Source: Bog-159 sp049511415 | GTDB lineage: Bacteria > Acidobacteriota > Terriglobia > Bryobacterales > Bryobacteraceae | DNA: 9,592 bases | Assembly (NCBI GenBank): GCA_049511415.1 | Contig: JBEKYC010000120.1 | Span: 1 to 9,592 of the forward strand | Reading direction: 5' to 3' | In this document: positions 1 through 7,400 of the stretch, one piece after another | Numbering within the stretch: the first letter of the stretch is position 1 | Layout of the letters: each line of letters opens with the position of its first letter | Translations under genes and position numbers: made by a program | Notes under the pieces: model-generated | The model's database searches: none | What the model saw: the letters and a program-made list of their open reading frames with translations, nothing else | What the model was told of the DNA's origin: nothing

Positions 1-1
1 C

Positions 2-325
2 GGGCCATATGTTTTCTACAATCCGGCGACCGGCGACAGGTATTATGACCTGAAGCTCGGCTTCAAGGCGATTCTGAAGCGGGCCGCTCTGGCCGGCATC
101 ACCTGGCACACGCTCCGGCATACGTTCGCCTCACGGCTGACGCGATCCGGCGTGGATCTCGTGACCGTCAAGGAACTGCTGGGACACGCGACCATCAATA
201 CCACGATGCGGTACGCACATAGCAACCACGAAGCAAAGGCGCGGGCGGTAGCGAAGCTTCCGACCCGTGACACACCTGTGACAGTCGTGCCCCGCAAGGC
301 GAAAAAGGCCAAAACGGCGGTGTGA
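2..325 (+). CDS. Tyrosine recombinase / phage-type integrase, C-terminal part (cut by window edge)
   Basis: The visible 107 codons are the C-terminal half of a tyrosine recombinase catalytic domain, which cuts and rejoins DNA through a 3'-phosphotyrosine intermediate. The second-half active-site set is complete: WHTLRHTFASRL gives the H-x-x-R box (His36, Arg39 of the visible part), LLGHATINTTMRYAH gives the Gly-His pair (His62) and the nucleophile Tyr71. The first catalytic Arg, the Lys and the DNA-binding domain lie outside the window. The protein ends in a basic tail rich in Lys/Arg/Ala and stops at a TGA, so the 3' end is intact. It lies 40 bp upstream of a tRNA-Ser gene, a common neighbourhood for such enzymes, although here the integrase faces the 5' rather than the 3' end of the tRNA. 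The family is certain; the element it moves is unknown. Confidence 0.93.
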   Translation, partial: GPYVFYNPATGDRYYDLKLGFKAILKRAALAGITWHTLRHTFASRLTRSGVDLVTVKELLGHATINTTMRYAHSNHEAKARAVAKLPTRDTPVTVVPRKAKKAKTAV

Positions 326-365
326 CATGGTCCGTAAGATGAAGGAATCAGATAGAATACGAAGT

Positions 366-455
366 GGAGGAATGGGTGAGTGGTTGAAACCGGCGGTCTT
401 GAAAACCGTTAACGGGGTAACTCGTTCGGGGGTTCGAATCCCTCTTCCTCCGCCA
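366..455 (+). tRNA. tRNA-Ser (anticodon UGA), class II with long variable arm
   Basis: Hand folding gives a complete tRNA. The acceptor stem pairs 366-372 (GGAGGAA) with 445-451 (TTCCTCC), followed by discriminator G452 and an encoded CCA at 453-455. The anticodon stem pairs 393-397 with 405-409 around the 7-nt loop CTTGAAA, with TGA at 400-402, reading UCA and by wobble UCG-type serine codons. The variable arm pairs AACGGG (411-416) with CTCGTT (421-426), closed by a GTAA loop, as expected for a serine tRNA. The T arm pairs 428-432 with 440-444 around TTCGAAT. No lesion is visible. A TAGAAT box at 353-358 is suitably placed as a -10 element, but I see no good -35. Confidence 0.97.
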
Positions 456-572
456 CTTATCAAATTCGACTTCTTTTGCCCCCAAGCCCTCGTAGTTTGT
501 GGCAGTTACGGAGTTCGAAAGTCGTAATTTCTCAAACGGTCCCCGCAGCGACATCCGCAACTCGCCCCCCTT

Positions 573-889
573 TCAGGAGGCCCCTTGCAGGACCAACCGC
601 AGCAACCGTCGTTGTTCCGCCCCGGAAACCTCCGGGAATGCTTCTGCCGCCTGGCTGGTGCGCAGCATCGTTTCCACCGCCTGCTTCATGGGCGGAAGCG
701 CCTGCGTCTCAACACTCGCGATTTTCTGCTGAATCTTTAGCTGCTCTTCCCGAACCGCTCCAGCTTATCCGCTGGAACCGCGGGGACAGAACTGTAGTTT
801 CCAGCACATCCGATTTCGAGCTTAGCCCGAAGCTTTGCCCGTGACGCCAGGGCGTGAATTGGCCGCATGATCGTGTTGCGCTTTGCCAT
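573..889 (-). pseudogene. Small frameshifted gene; C-terminus resembles a large serine recombinase tail
   Basis: An ATG at 889 has a good ribosome site (GAGAGG, 8 nt upstream) and opens a frame beginning MAKRNTIMRPIHALASRAK that stops after 50 codons at 737-739. Just before that stop, the reading continues convincingly in another frame as EEQLKIQQKIASVETQALPP and on to AEQRRLLRLVLQGAS, ending in TGA at 573-575. The span of 317 nt is one base short of whole codons, so a single-base deletion around 740-765 explains it. The second half looks like a charged helix followed by an EQRRLLRLV segment, a pattern seen at the end of large serine recombinases; that resemblance is from memory and weak. It lies 46 bp downstream of the DUF2950 gene in the same direction. 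A sequencing error is possible. Confidence 0.5.
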
Positions 890-934
890 CTGGCTTACCT
901 CTCTTTTGAGGCGCCAAGACTGAGGCAGCCGGGT

Positions 935-1828
935 CTAATCCACTCGTTGCCAGGAATCGTCGGGATCGAAGCGGGTTATAGGTGGCGCCGCCTTGCCGGG
1001 AACCGGCGCCATATCTTTTTGGTAGACCACGCCGTCCTGGTTCACGATGAACGTGTGAATTCCCGTCACTCCATATTCGGACGGCCATGCCACCAGACCG
1101 AACCCGCCAATCAGCTTGTTCTTGACGAAGTAGTTGTGCGCTCCTGCCGACGCATGGGAGCCTTGCCCCTCAAGAACCCGGAAATAATATCCGTGATAGG
1201 GTTTGGCGCTCCCTTTTCGGGCGCCGTCCCAGGCGGCCTCGGCGAGGCCCTCCGGAACCAGCGGCTCGCCGGCGCCTTTCCAATACAACCCGTCATGCCG
1301 GCCAGGCGTACTCATAAGATGGGGCGCGTATTCCAGCATGCCGTCGTCGTCGCGATCTTCGGAAGCGTATTTTAGCTGCGCTTCCACGTACGCGTGGCAA
1401 ATCTCGATGGCATCGAGTTCATGGGTGCCGATGCGCCGCGCGTGCATCTCGATGGGGGTCTCGGAGGCGTCGAAGCTCCATTTGCCCTTGGTGCGGACAA
1501 TGGGAACCGGAAACGGCCAGTCCTCCTCGCCAATCGCGAGTATCGCGCGATTCGGGTTCATGGGGGAGATTTCAAGCCGGTGCTTAGTGCGCGCGAGGCG
1601 CGCGAACTCGGTTTGTTCGGCGCGATCCTGCGCGGCATCGCCCGAGGTAAGAATTTCTTTCGCCTGTGGACCGAAAATGGCCGACAACCGCGCGGAGTCG
1701 TGGGCGTCCGCCGCATCGACGACGGCCTGCGCGGCGGCCGCCGCGGAATCGAAGCGCTCTTGCGCGATTGAAGGTGCGGCGCACGCAAATGCCAGCGCCG
1801 CGCAAATGGTAAAGAGCCTGCCGGTCAT
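935..1828 (-). CDS. DUF2950 family secreted protein
   Basis: A 297-residue protein with an N-terminal signal peptide (hydrophobic core TICAALAFACAA, likely cut after PSIA near residue 22), so it acts outside the cytoplasm. The mature part follows the DUF2950 pattern: SGDAAQDRAEQTEFA, a GEEDWPFPVPIV block, KGKWSFDASETPIEMHARRIG, ICHAYVEAQLKYA, DGLYWKGAGEPLVPEGLAEAA, PYHGYYFRVLEGQG, GGFGLVAWPSEYGVTGIHTF and a closing FDPDDSW. The length is usual for the family, and no enzymatic function is established. The start at 1828 has GGAGG about nine bases upstream, and it begins two bases after the DUF3300 stop, so both genes should be co-transcribed. I recall these two families occurring side by side in other bacteria, which suggests they work together in the envelope. 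Confidence 0.93.
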   Translation of the reverse strand: MTGRLFTICAALAFACAAPSIAQERFDSAAAAAQAVVDAADAHDSARLSAIFGPQAKEILTSGDAAQDRAEQTEFARLARTKHRLEISPMNPNRAILAIGEEDWPFPVPIVRTKGKWSFDASETPIEMHARRIGTHELDAIEICHAYVEAQLKYASEDRDDDGMLEYAPHLMSTPGRHDGLYWKGAGEPLVPEGLAEAAWDGARKGSAKPYHGYYFRVLEGQGSHASAGAHNYFVKNKLIGGFGLVAWPSEYGVTGIHTFIVNQDGVVYQKDMAPVPGKAAPPITRFDPDDSWQRVD

Positions 1829-1830
1829 TG

Positions 1831-2988
1831 CTATCGCCTCCCTCCGCCGCCGCCCCCGTGGAATCCGCCGCCGCCTCCGAATCCGCCACGGCCGCCTCGC
1901 ATGCTTGAGAAGCCTCGATCGCTTTGCATGCGCGTCGTGCCACCGTTGTGATAACCGCCGAAGGCGCTGTGCTTGCCCGTCCAGCCGCGCTGCTCAAAAC
2001 CCTTACTTCCGAGGCGTTGCTCGGGCGCGCCGCGGATCGCCTGACGCCCACCTTCCCCGCGGCCAAAGTTGCTCCTGGCCGCGCCGCCGCCGAACCGGTC
2101 GGCGACGGCCCGATTGGCATACGGCACACCGAGCCGGTGCGCCGGATCATGCGCCCAGGCGGAACGGCCCAAGCGATCTCCTCCGAAACCGTCACGGAAA
2201 CCGTAACGATTGAAGAAAGAGTGGTTGAGGAAAATACCTCCACCGAACCAGTCGGGGCCCCAACCCCAACCGCCCCATCCCCAGCCGCCCCAGCCGCCAA
2301 ACCAGAGACCAATATCTATGCCGGGAAACCACCCCAGACCCATACCGATACCGGGGTAGAACAGCGGGGGGTATATTCCCCAGGCCGGCGGTCCCCATAC
2401 GTATGCGGGGTTATAATTCGGCACGTACCATTCATCCGGGTTGCCCGGCTCAATGTCGATTACCGACTGGCCGTTCTGGTTTTGCGTGGTGACGGTCTCC
2501 TGCGGCGTCGAATGGAGCGTCCCCTTCGCCTGGGCTTGGTCCCGCATGCGCTGCACCGCTTGCATCACATCTGCTTGCTGGGCGAGAAAGGCGTTGCCAA
2601 GCTGCGTGGTCCAGCCCATATCCTGGGTCAACCGGGCGAGCACGTCGGGGAAGGCCACCAGCCCCTGTACGCTGGGATCCCAACTTTGTTTCTTGGCCTC
2701 GTCCATGAGCTTGGAAGGCTTCCACTTCGCATGGTCCCGCGCCCATTGTTCCGCTTCGGCGATCTCCATCGGGTAAGTGGAAGCGGCCAATACTTCCGCC
2801 ACCAGGGGATCCGGATATAAGGCGATCGGCGCCACCAGATCGTCAAGCTGCTGCGGTGGCATCGGCGTGCCCGGCTGCGCCCCCGCGGGAGGGACGTTCG
2901 GCGGAGGATTCTGTGCGACCGCTGGCCGCAGGAGGAAGAGGGCGACGAAGGCCGCCGCGCAAAAACAAGGACAACGTCTGCCTGACAT
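1831..2988 (-). CDS. DUF3300 family secreted protein with Gly/Trp-rich and Gly-rich tail
   Basis: A protein of 385 residues. I chose the ATG at 2988 rather than 3222 because it follows AGGTGAG at good spacing and is immediately followed by a signal peptide (basic MSGRR, hydrophobic CAAAFVALFLL, cut after AVA near residue 25). The mature part carries the DUF3300 hallmarks: QLDDLVAPIALYPDPLVAEV, ASTYPMEIAEAEQWAR, QSWDPSVQGLVAFPDVL, MGWTTQLGNAFLAQQADVM and the VIDIEPGNPDEWYVPNYNP segment. It is followed by Trp/Gly repeats (GGWGGWGWGGWGWGP) and a very Gly-rich, basic C-terminus. Function is unknown; the repeats suggest a surface or periplasmic structural role. DUF2950 follows after two bases. The open frame continues upstream to 3222, which would add 78 residues ahead of the signal peptide. 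Confidence 0.92.
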   Translation of the reverse strand: MSGRRCPCFCAAAFVALFLLRPAVAQNPPPNVPPAGAQPGTPMPPQQLDDLVAPIALYPDPLVAEVLAASTYPMEIAEAEQWARDHAKWKPSKLMDEAKKQSWDPSVQGLVAFPDVLARLTQDMGWTTQLGNAFLAQQADVMQAVQRMRDQAQAKGTLHSTPQETVTTQNQNGQSVIDIEPGNPDEWYVPNYNPAYVWGPPAWGIYPPLFYPGIGMGLGWFPGIDIGLWFGGWGGWGWGGWGWGPDWFGGGIFLNHSFFNRYGFRDGFGGDRLGRSAWAHDPAHRLGVPYANRAVADRFGGGAARSNFGRGEGGRQAIRGAPEQRLGSKGFEQRGWTGKHSAFGGYHNGGTTRMQSDRGFSSMRGGRGGFGGGGGFHGGGGGGRR

Positions 2989-3222
2989 CTCACTCACCTG
3001 GACACATAATACCCGTTCCCGATGCCAAGCGGAGCATCTGGAGTTCGCCGCGCAATGCAAACGTGTGTGACGACGCACAGAACCGGGAAGCGAACTCCAG
3101 ATGCGCGCGAGCGCCGCCTGAAACTCGCCAAGCGTGCCGCTCACAGATTGCGCCATTTCCGGCAGCGTTTCACGGCCCGGCGTGCCGGTAAACGCCGAGC
3201 CATTGAACACAATGTGCGTCAT
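2989..3222 (-). other. In-frame 78-codon open extension upstream of the DUF3300 start
   Basis: From an ATG at 3222 the DUF3300 frame stays open, beginning MTHIVFNGSAFTGTPGRETL and containing a helix-like GEFQAALARIW. This ATG overlaps the stop of an upstream small ORF as ATGA, a sign of translational coupling, and GGAGG lies about 14 bases before it. The extension would bury the DUF3300 signal peptide, so it is unlikely to be part of that protein. It may be the head of a separate small gene whose end was replaced where the 15-bp inverted repeat (3034-3104) begins, or simply open non-coding sequence. I do not recognise the peptide. Confidence 0.3.
3034..3104. repeat. 15-bp perfect inverted repeat with 41-nt spacer
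   Basis: GCATCTGGAGTTCGC at 3034-3048 is the exact reverse complement of 3090-3104. The spacer contains a smaller imperfect hairpin (TGTGTG-ACGA-CGCACA). The structure lies 46-116 bp upstream of the DUF3300 start. It could be an RNA hairpin in the leader of the DUF3300-DUF2950 operon or the remains of a small inverted-repeat insertion. There is no T-run, so it is not a classic intrinsic terminator. Confidence 0.7.
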
Positions 3223-3389
3223 TTCTTAGTATCCGCCTCCATGTCTAAACCCACCGCTCGTCGGACGTCAGCTTGGAGCAGTTCGTTCCTTTCGAGCGGC
3301 TTTCCCCCCTCGGAGGGTTGCGCGGAACCCACCAGTGCTTGTTTGACGGCTGTGATTCTTGCCGTCAGGCGCCTTTCAATGGCGATCAA
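3219..3389 (-). CDS. Small hypothetical ORF, start uncertain
   Basis: A 56-codon minus-strand frame with protein-like composition: LIAIERRLTARITAVKQALV, then a polar linker (GSAQPSEGGKPLE) and a second helix-like part RNELLQADVRRAVGLDMEAD, ending KK-TGA. The stop overlaps the ATG at 3222 as ATGA. There is no ATG in a sensible place. The best initiator is TTG at 3389, preceded by a weak AGG; the frame is open further upstream to a TGA without offering a better start. It may be a 5'-truncated remnant rather than a live gene. I do not recognise a family. Two direct 9-bp repeats (GTCGTTTAG) lie just upstream at 3395-3403 and 3410-3418. Confidence 0.35.
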   Translation of the reverse strand: MIAIERRLTARITAVKQALVGSAQPSEGGKPLERNELLQADVRRAVGLDMEADTKK

Positions 3390-3509
3390 AACCTGTCGTT
3401 TAGCCGGTGGTCGTTTAGTCCGCGCGGGACCTCAGTCCCAAAGATTCGTGCGCGCCCCACCGCGATGACCCGCGGAGTCTTCGTAACACCGTGGTGCTGG
3501 TTGGAACCG

Positions 3510-4052
3510 TCAATTCACCAGCTCCCGCGCACAATCCGGACACGTGCCATGGGTGAAATCGGCCTCCGAGCGATCGTGAATGTAGGCCTCCAACATCTGC
3601 CACTCACCCTGCTCGTCACGGACTCTCTTACACCAGGCGCAAACCGGCAGCAGACCGCTCAGTACTTTCATTTTCCGTTGCGAGGCGTGCAGCTTCTGCC
3701 CTAACCAGCAGATGAGCACCCCTAGACAAAGAAATAAATCGAACCTGAGCAAAAGCCGGATTGAAAATAAGTGGAGAGAACTTTCCGCAGGAGGGAACAA
3801 GAACCACTTAGCCAAGCCTGTAACCAGAAGTGCCGACGCTCCCGCCCAGACACCCGCGTACATAACGCCGATGGCGACGGCGCTAAGCAGCAACTGGTAC
3901 GAATCTGGATCTACTAACGGAGCTAGGAGCTTTTGCAGAGCCACGCTCAGCGCGCCCAGTGCCAGCCCATACCCAACGCACGAGAGCTTGGATCGGTTCT
4001 GGCCGCCCGAAATGATTACGTACTGTACGCGCCCTGGAACCGTTTCGGTCAT
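3510..4052 (-). CDS. Small membrane protein, DUF4118-like segment plus paired CxxC tail
   Basis: A 180-residue protein starting at 4052 behind a strong ribosome site (AGGGGGTGA, 8 nt spacing). Residues about 24-118 hold about four hydrophobic segments; LLLSAVAIGVMYAGVWAGAS followed by WFLFPPAES resembles the DUF4118 membrane domain found in KdpD-type sensor kinases. After LGQKLHASQRKMK comes a compact conserved tail, LLPVCAWCKRVRDEQGEW to ADFTHGTCPDC, with Cys138, Cys141, Cys171 and Cys174 placed as two CxxC pairs that could bind zinc or another metal. From memory, this tail occurs at the ends of sensor kinases and response regulators in several phyla. No histidine kinase, PAS or GAF domain is present, so this is a sensor module without an output enzyme. 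It probably senses or relays a signal at the inner membrane; the role is inferred only from domain associations. Confidence 0.82.
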   Translation of the reverse strand: MTETVPGRVQYVIISGGQNRSKLSCVGYGLALGALSVALQKLLAPLVDPDSYQLLLSAVAIGVMYAGVWAGASALLVTGLAKWFLFPPAESSLHLFSIRLLLRFDLFLCLGVLICWLGQKLHASQRKMKVLSGLLPVCAWCKRVRDEQGEWQMLEAYIHDRSEADFTHGTCPDCARELVN

Positions 4053-4103
4053 CTAAATGATCACCCCCTTGCGCACCGCGTACAGGATGAGCTCCGCGGT
4101 GCT

Positions 4104-4290
4104 CAGGGGATAACAGACCCTGTTATTTGCGATATCAGGTCCTGATAATCTCCGAAACAGGCCCTGTTATTCCCTGTTATTTTCGGCGTCCGCAATCATC
4201 TGCGAACCTTTGAAGTGGATTAGAATGTGTAGCTTGTCCGGAGTTAGGCGGTTTTGCACTTCCTGTTCCCTCTCTGTGTTACAAGAGGTC
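4104..4290 (+). repeat. Structured repeat, copy A (solo copy)
   Basis: This copy aligns with 8480-8658. A closing stem pairs CAGGGGATAACAG (4104-4116) with 4164-4176, 13 pairs including one G-U. Inside or competing with it are short palindromes: ATAACAG/CTGTTAT (4110-4116/4120-4126), TATCAGG/CCTGATA (4133-4139/4141-4147) and AACAGG/CCTGTT (4156-4161/4163-4168). CCCTGTTAT is repeated directly at 4162-4170 and 4172-4180. Downstream is the shared block TTAGAATGTGTAGCTT (4220-4235), then a pyrimidine-rich stretch ending in ACAAGAGG. No related ORF follows, unlike copy B. Element ends are approximate. Its class is unknown: structured DNA site or non-coding RNA. Confidence 0.75.
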
Positions 4291-4364
4291 TCTTGATACC
4301 CGCCTCCTGTTCGCCCCTGTTTTGCAGGCGATGGAATCGCCCGGTCTTCAAAGTGACCTCGGAC

Positions 4365-4437
4365 GGGCGGAGCTTCGTCGGCTAAAGCGACGGTCGGTCG
4401 GATAGTCCGTGGACCGAGGGTTCGAGTCGCTCCGCCT
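4365..4437 (+). other. tRNA-like hairpin with T-loop-like sequence (probable decayed tRNA or chance)
   Basis: GGCGGAGC (4366-4373) pairs perfectly with GCTCCGCC (4429-4436), plus a G-U at 4365/4437. Inside are CGTCG-GCTAAAG-CGACG (a 5-bp stem with 7-nt loop, 4376-4392) and GGGTTCGAGTC (4418-4428), which matches a tRNA T loop. A canonical tRNA does not fit: T-stem and acceptor strands would overlap by about three bases, no proper D arm remains, and there is no CCA. It ends four bases before the kinase stop codon on the other strand. It could be a tRNA remnant, an old attachment site, or a convergent-end hairpin. Confidence 0.35.
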
Positions 4438-4440
4438 TAA

Positions 4441-7400
4441 TCAACGTAGTTTCGAAACCTCCGCAGTGGCTTGCCGCAGCGCGCGTAGATCCGGGTCGGC
4501 ATCCCTCCATGCGGCAAGAAAGCTCTGGTAGGCGGTGCGCGCCTTCCCCGTATCGCCAGTGAGCACGTAAGCTCTGGCGAGGCCCAAATGTGCCATCGTG
4601 CCTGCGACGAAGTTCCGCGTCACGCCGGGATGGTCCAGTACCTTCCGGAATTGCGCGGCTGCCGCGGCGCCTTGGTGTGCAGCCAGCAAGACTTGGCCCC
4701 GCTCGTAGGCTGAAGACGCTGTATCGTCGCCGCCCGTAAGGTCGTATGGAGCAATTGCCGCCAGCGCATCGACCCCCTGGCCGGCTGCTCCCTGGTTGAG
4801 AGCAATGGCCGCCTGGATCATGGCTCGGGTGATCGCAACTTGCGTATCCTCCGGAAAGCGCTTGGACAGGTCGCCGGCCAACCGCGCGGCGCCGCTTGAA
4901 TCTCCAGCCAGAGCCAAGGCTGTGCCTGCCATCCGCTCGATGTCCTTACCTCTATCTTTCGAGATCGCGAGGGCCGCCAAGGCTTGCCGTCTCGCGAATT
5001 CCCGATTTCCTGCCACGGCTTCGGCCATAGCCTCCTCGGCCAGGTAGCTGGCCGCGTCCTCATTGTCTTGATCCCGCTTGGCGCCCTCCGCGGCTTGTTG
5101 CGCCAGATCCCGCGCGCGGGCGAATTGCCCGACGGATGCCGCGCTATACGATTCGAGATCGAGCAGGAGATTCCCGTACCCAGGCTTGGCGCTGACAACC
5201 GCTGCCTCCTTCCGCATGCCTTCTGGATCGTGCTGCAGGAAGTCGATTTGGTAGAGGTATAGGTGAAGAATCGGGAAATCCAGATTGTGGGCTTGGGCCT
5301 CTTTCGCCACAGCTTCAGCATCGTGTAGACGATTCAGGAAAATGTAGCCAGTGACGAGTTCCCGATAAGCCGCTGCAGCGCCAGGAGAGAGTCTGAAGCT
5401 CTGTTGCGCGGCGGCCAGAGCCTTCTCGTGTTCCCCCAGGGTATTGTAGACCTTCTCCAGGTTGGAAAAGGGACCACCGTCGCGTGGGTAGTTTTGGGCC
5501 CACAACTCCAGAGTCTTGCGCGCCGCTTCCAGGTTGCCGGTAGTGAACATTTCGTAGTGCGAGGTCAGGTAGTACCTTTCGCGATCGCTTACCCGGTCGC
5601 GCAACTCGTAGGCTTTGCGAGCGCTTTCGGCCCCCCGCGCGGCATCGCCCATGGAGCTGTAACAGACTGCTAGGCGCCCATAGGCCATCGCGAAGTTAGG
5701 ATCTAACCGGATGGCTTGTTCGAACCTCGGAATCGCCGCACGGCCATTGGTCTCGGCATACATCGAATGCGAGCCCAGGCTGTAGGCCTCCAGAGCCTCG
5801 AGCGATCCCGTTGTCACACCCTCCGGCGGCGCGTCATACTTCTCCACCGACGTCAGCGATTCGCCCAGCTTCCGACGCAGTTTGGTGGCGGCCTCACCCA
5901 GTGCTTTCAGTACCTGTTCTTTGCCGGTCGCCGTGTCCTGCTCTTCCGCCAGTAAATCGCCGCTGCGGCAGTTCACCGCCCGCAGCCCCAGCACGTACTG
6001 GCTTCCCAGAACAGAAATGGAACCTTCAATCGTGGCCGTGCTTCCCGTGCGCTGACAAACATCCCGCGCCAGCGCGGCCGTCAGTTTCGCGTCCTTGGGC
6101 TGGGTCATCAACGGCAGTGTTTCCGTAATGCGCGATTCCGAGAGCAGGCTCAGAAACGGCGACTGTTCCAGTTGCGCCGAGAGCCCCTGCCGCAGCGTAG
6201 CGTCGAAAACGGGGTCGCCCGTCGTGTTGCCGAACTCCGCCAGCACCACTATGTTCTTGCCGGTGAGCTTCGGCGCTGGCCGCACGTAATAGAAAACTCC
6301 GACGGCTATGGCGGATAGCGCCAGAGCCCCCGCCGCAATGTACCATCCACGGTGCGGCCCAGCCGCGCTCTGCGGCTCGGCCCGCTCCCGAGTGGGCGCC
6401 AACCTGCCTGAATCGCTGTCGCGTTTCAGGCGCTTCAGATCAACCCGGATCTCCGACGCGTGCTGGTACCGTACTTCCCGATCTTCTTCCAGCGCCTTCG
6501 CAACGATCCGGTCCAACTCCTCCACAACTTGTGGATTTCTCCTGGAGGCCGGCTCCGGCACTTTTCCAGGCAGCGCCCCCGTGGCCATTTCATAAAGCAC
6601 AACCCCAAAACTGAAAAGGTCCGTGCGTGCATCCAATTCCTCGCCGCGCAACTGCTCCGGCGACATGTAACTGGGGGTGCCGGCCACACCCGATCGATCG
6701 GCGCCAGGTTCCGCCGTCGATCCGGCCGGCGCTGCTTCCGTGTGGGCCTCCAACCGCAGTTTCGCCAAGCCAAAATCGAGTATCTTCGCCTGGCCCCGCG
6801 TGGTTATGAAGAGGTTGGCGGGCTTCAGGTCGCGATGGACTATTCCCGCGGTGTGCGCCGCCGCCAGTCCGTCCGCAATCTCGATGCCCCAGGTCAGCAA
6901 AGCGTCGGCTGAAATACTCCCGGCCTCCAACCGGCGCTTGAGGGTGTCGCCTTCGAGCAGTTCCATAGCCAGGAAAGGCCGCCCGTCACGCTCTCCGATA
7001 TCGTATATAGTGCAGATATTCGGATGGCTGATGGCCGCCGTGGCCCGGGCTTCCCGTTCGAAGAGTTCCACCGCTGCGCTCTCGTGAGCCAACTCGCCGG
7101 CGATGAACTTCACCGCTACGTCCCGTTCCAAGCGCCTATCGCGAGCCTTCCAGACCTCCCCCATACCCCCGCGGCCCAGCATTTCAACAAGCTGGAAGCG
7201 GTCGGCGGCGTTCGCCGGAATGCTGGATGGGATACTGGACAGACCCCTGGGCGTACTCTCGGAAGACACGCCGTCAAAGACCACCCCGTAGCTGCCCACC
7301 GGAATGCTGAAGCGCAGGTCGTCATGCGCGCCTTCGTCCGAATAGTAGCGATCCAGGCGCGTACGTAGGCGGCCCACCTCCACCCGCACCATGGAGTGAA

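Noticed and set aside
1203..2213. 336-codon plus-strand ORF opposite DUF2950/DUF3300
   Set aside because: It is antisense to two well-matched families with signal peptides and ribosome sites; composition reflects the shadow of GC-rich coding DNA.
1584..2312. Long minus-strand ORF rich in Ala/Ser/Thr overlapping DUF3300
   Set aside because: It is an alternative frame across the DUF3300 and DUF2950 genes and has no recognisable domain.
1831..3222. ATG at 3222 as the DUF3300 start
   Set aside because: It would put 78 unrelated residues ahead of a clear signal peptide, while the ATG at 2988 has a good ribosome site.
3395..3418. Two 9-bp direct repeats GTCGTTTAG 15 bp apart
   Set aside because: Only two units with no promoter context; not enough to call an operator.
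4104..4180. Resemblance to the I-SceI homing endonuclease site (GGGATAACAGG)
   Set aside because: Only a partial match, repeated in palindromic form, with no homing endonuclease gene in the window; coincidence is more likely.
4104..4180. CRISPR array
   Set aside because: The short repeats are palindromic and unevenly spaced with no spacer pattern; only three or four units are present.
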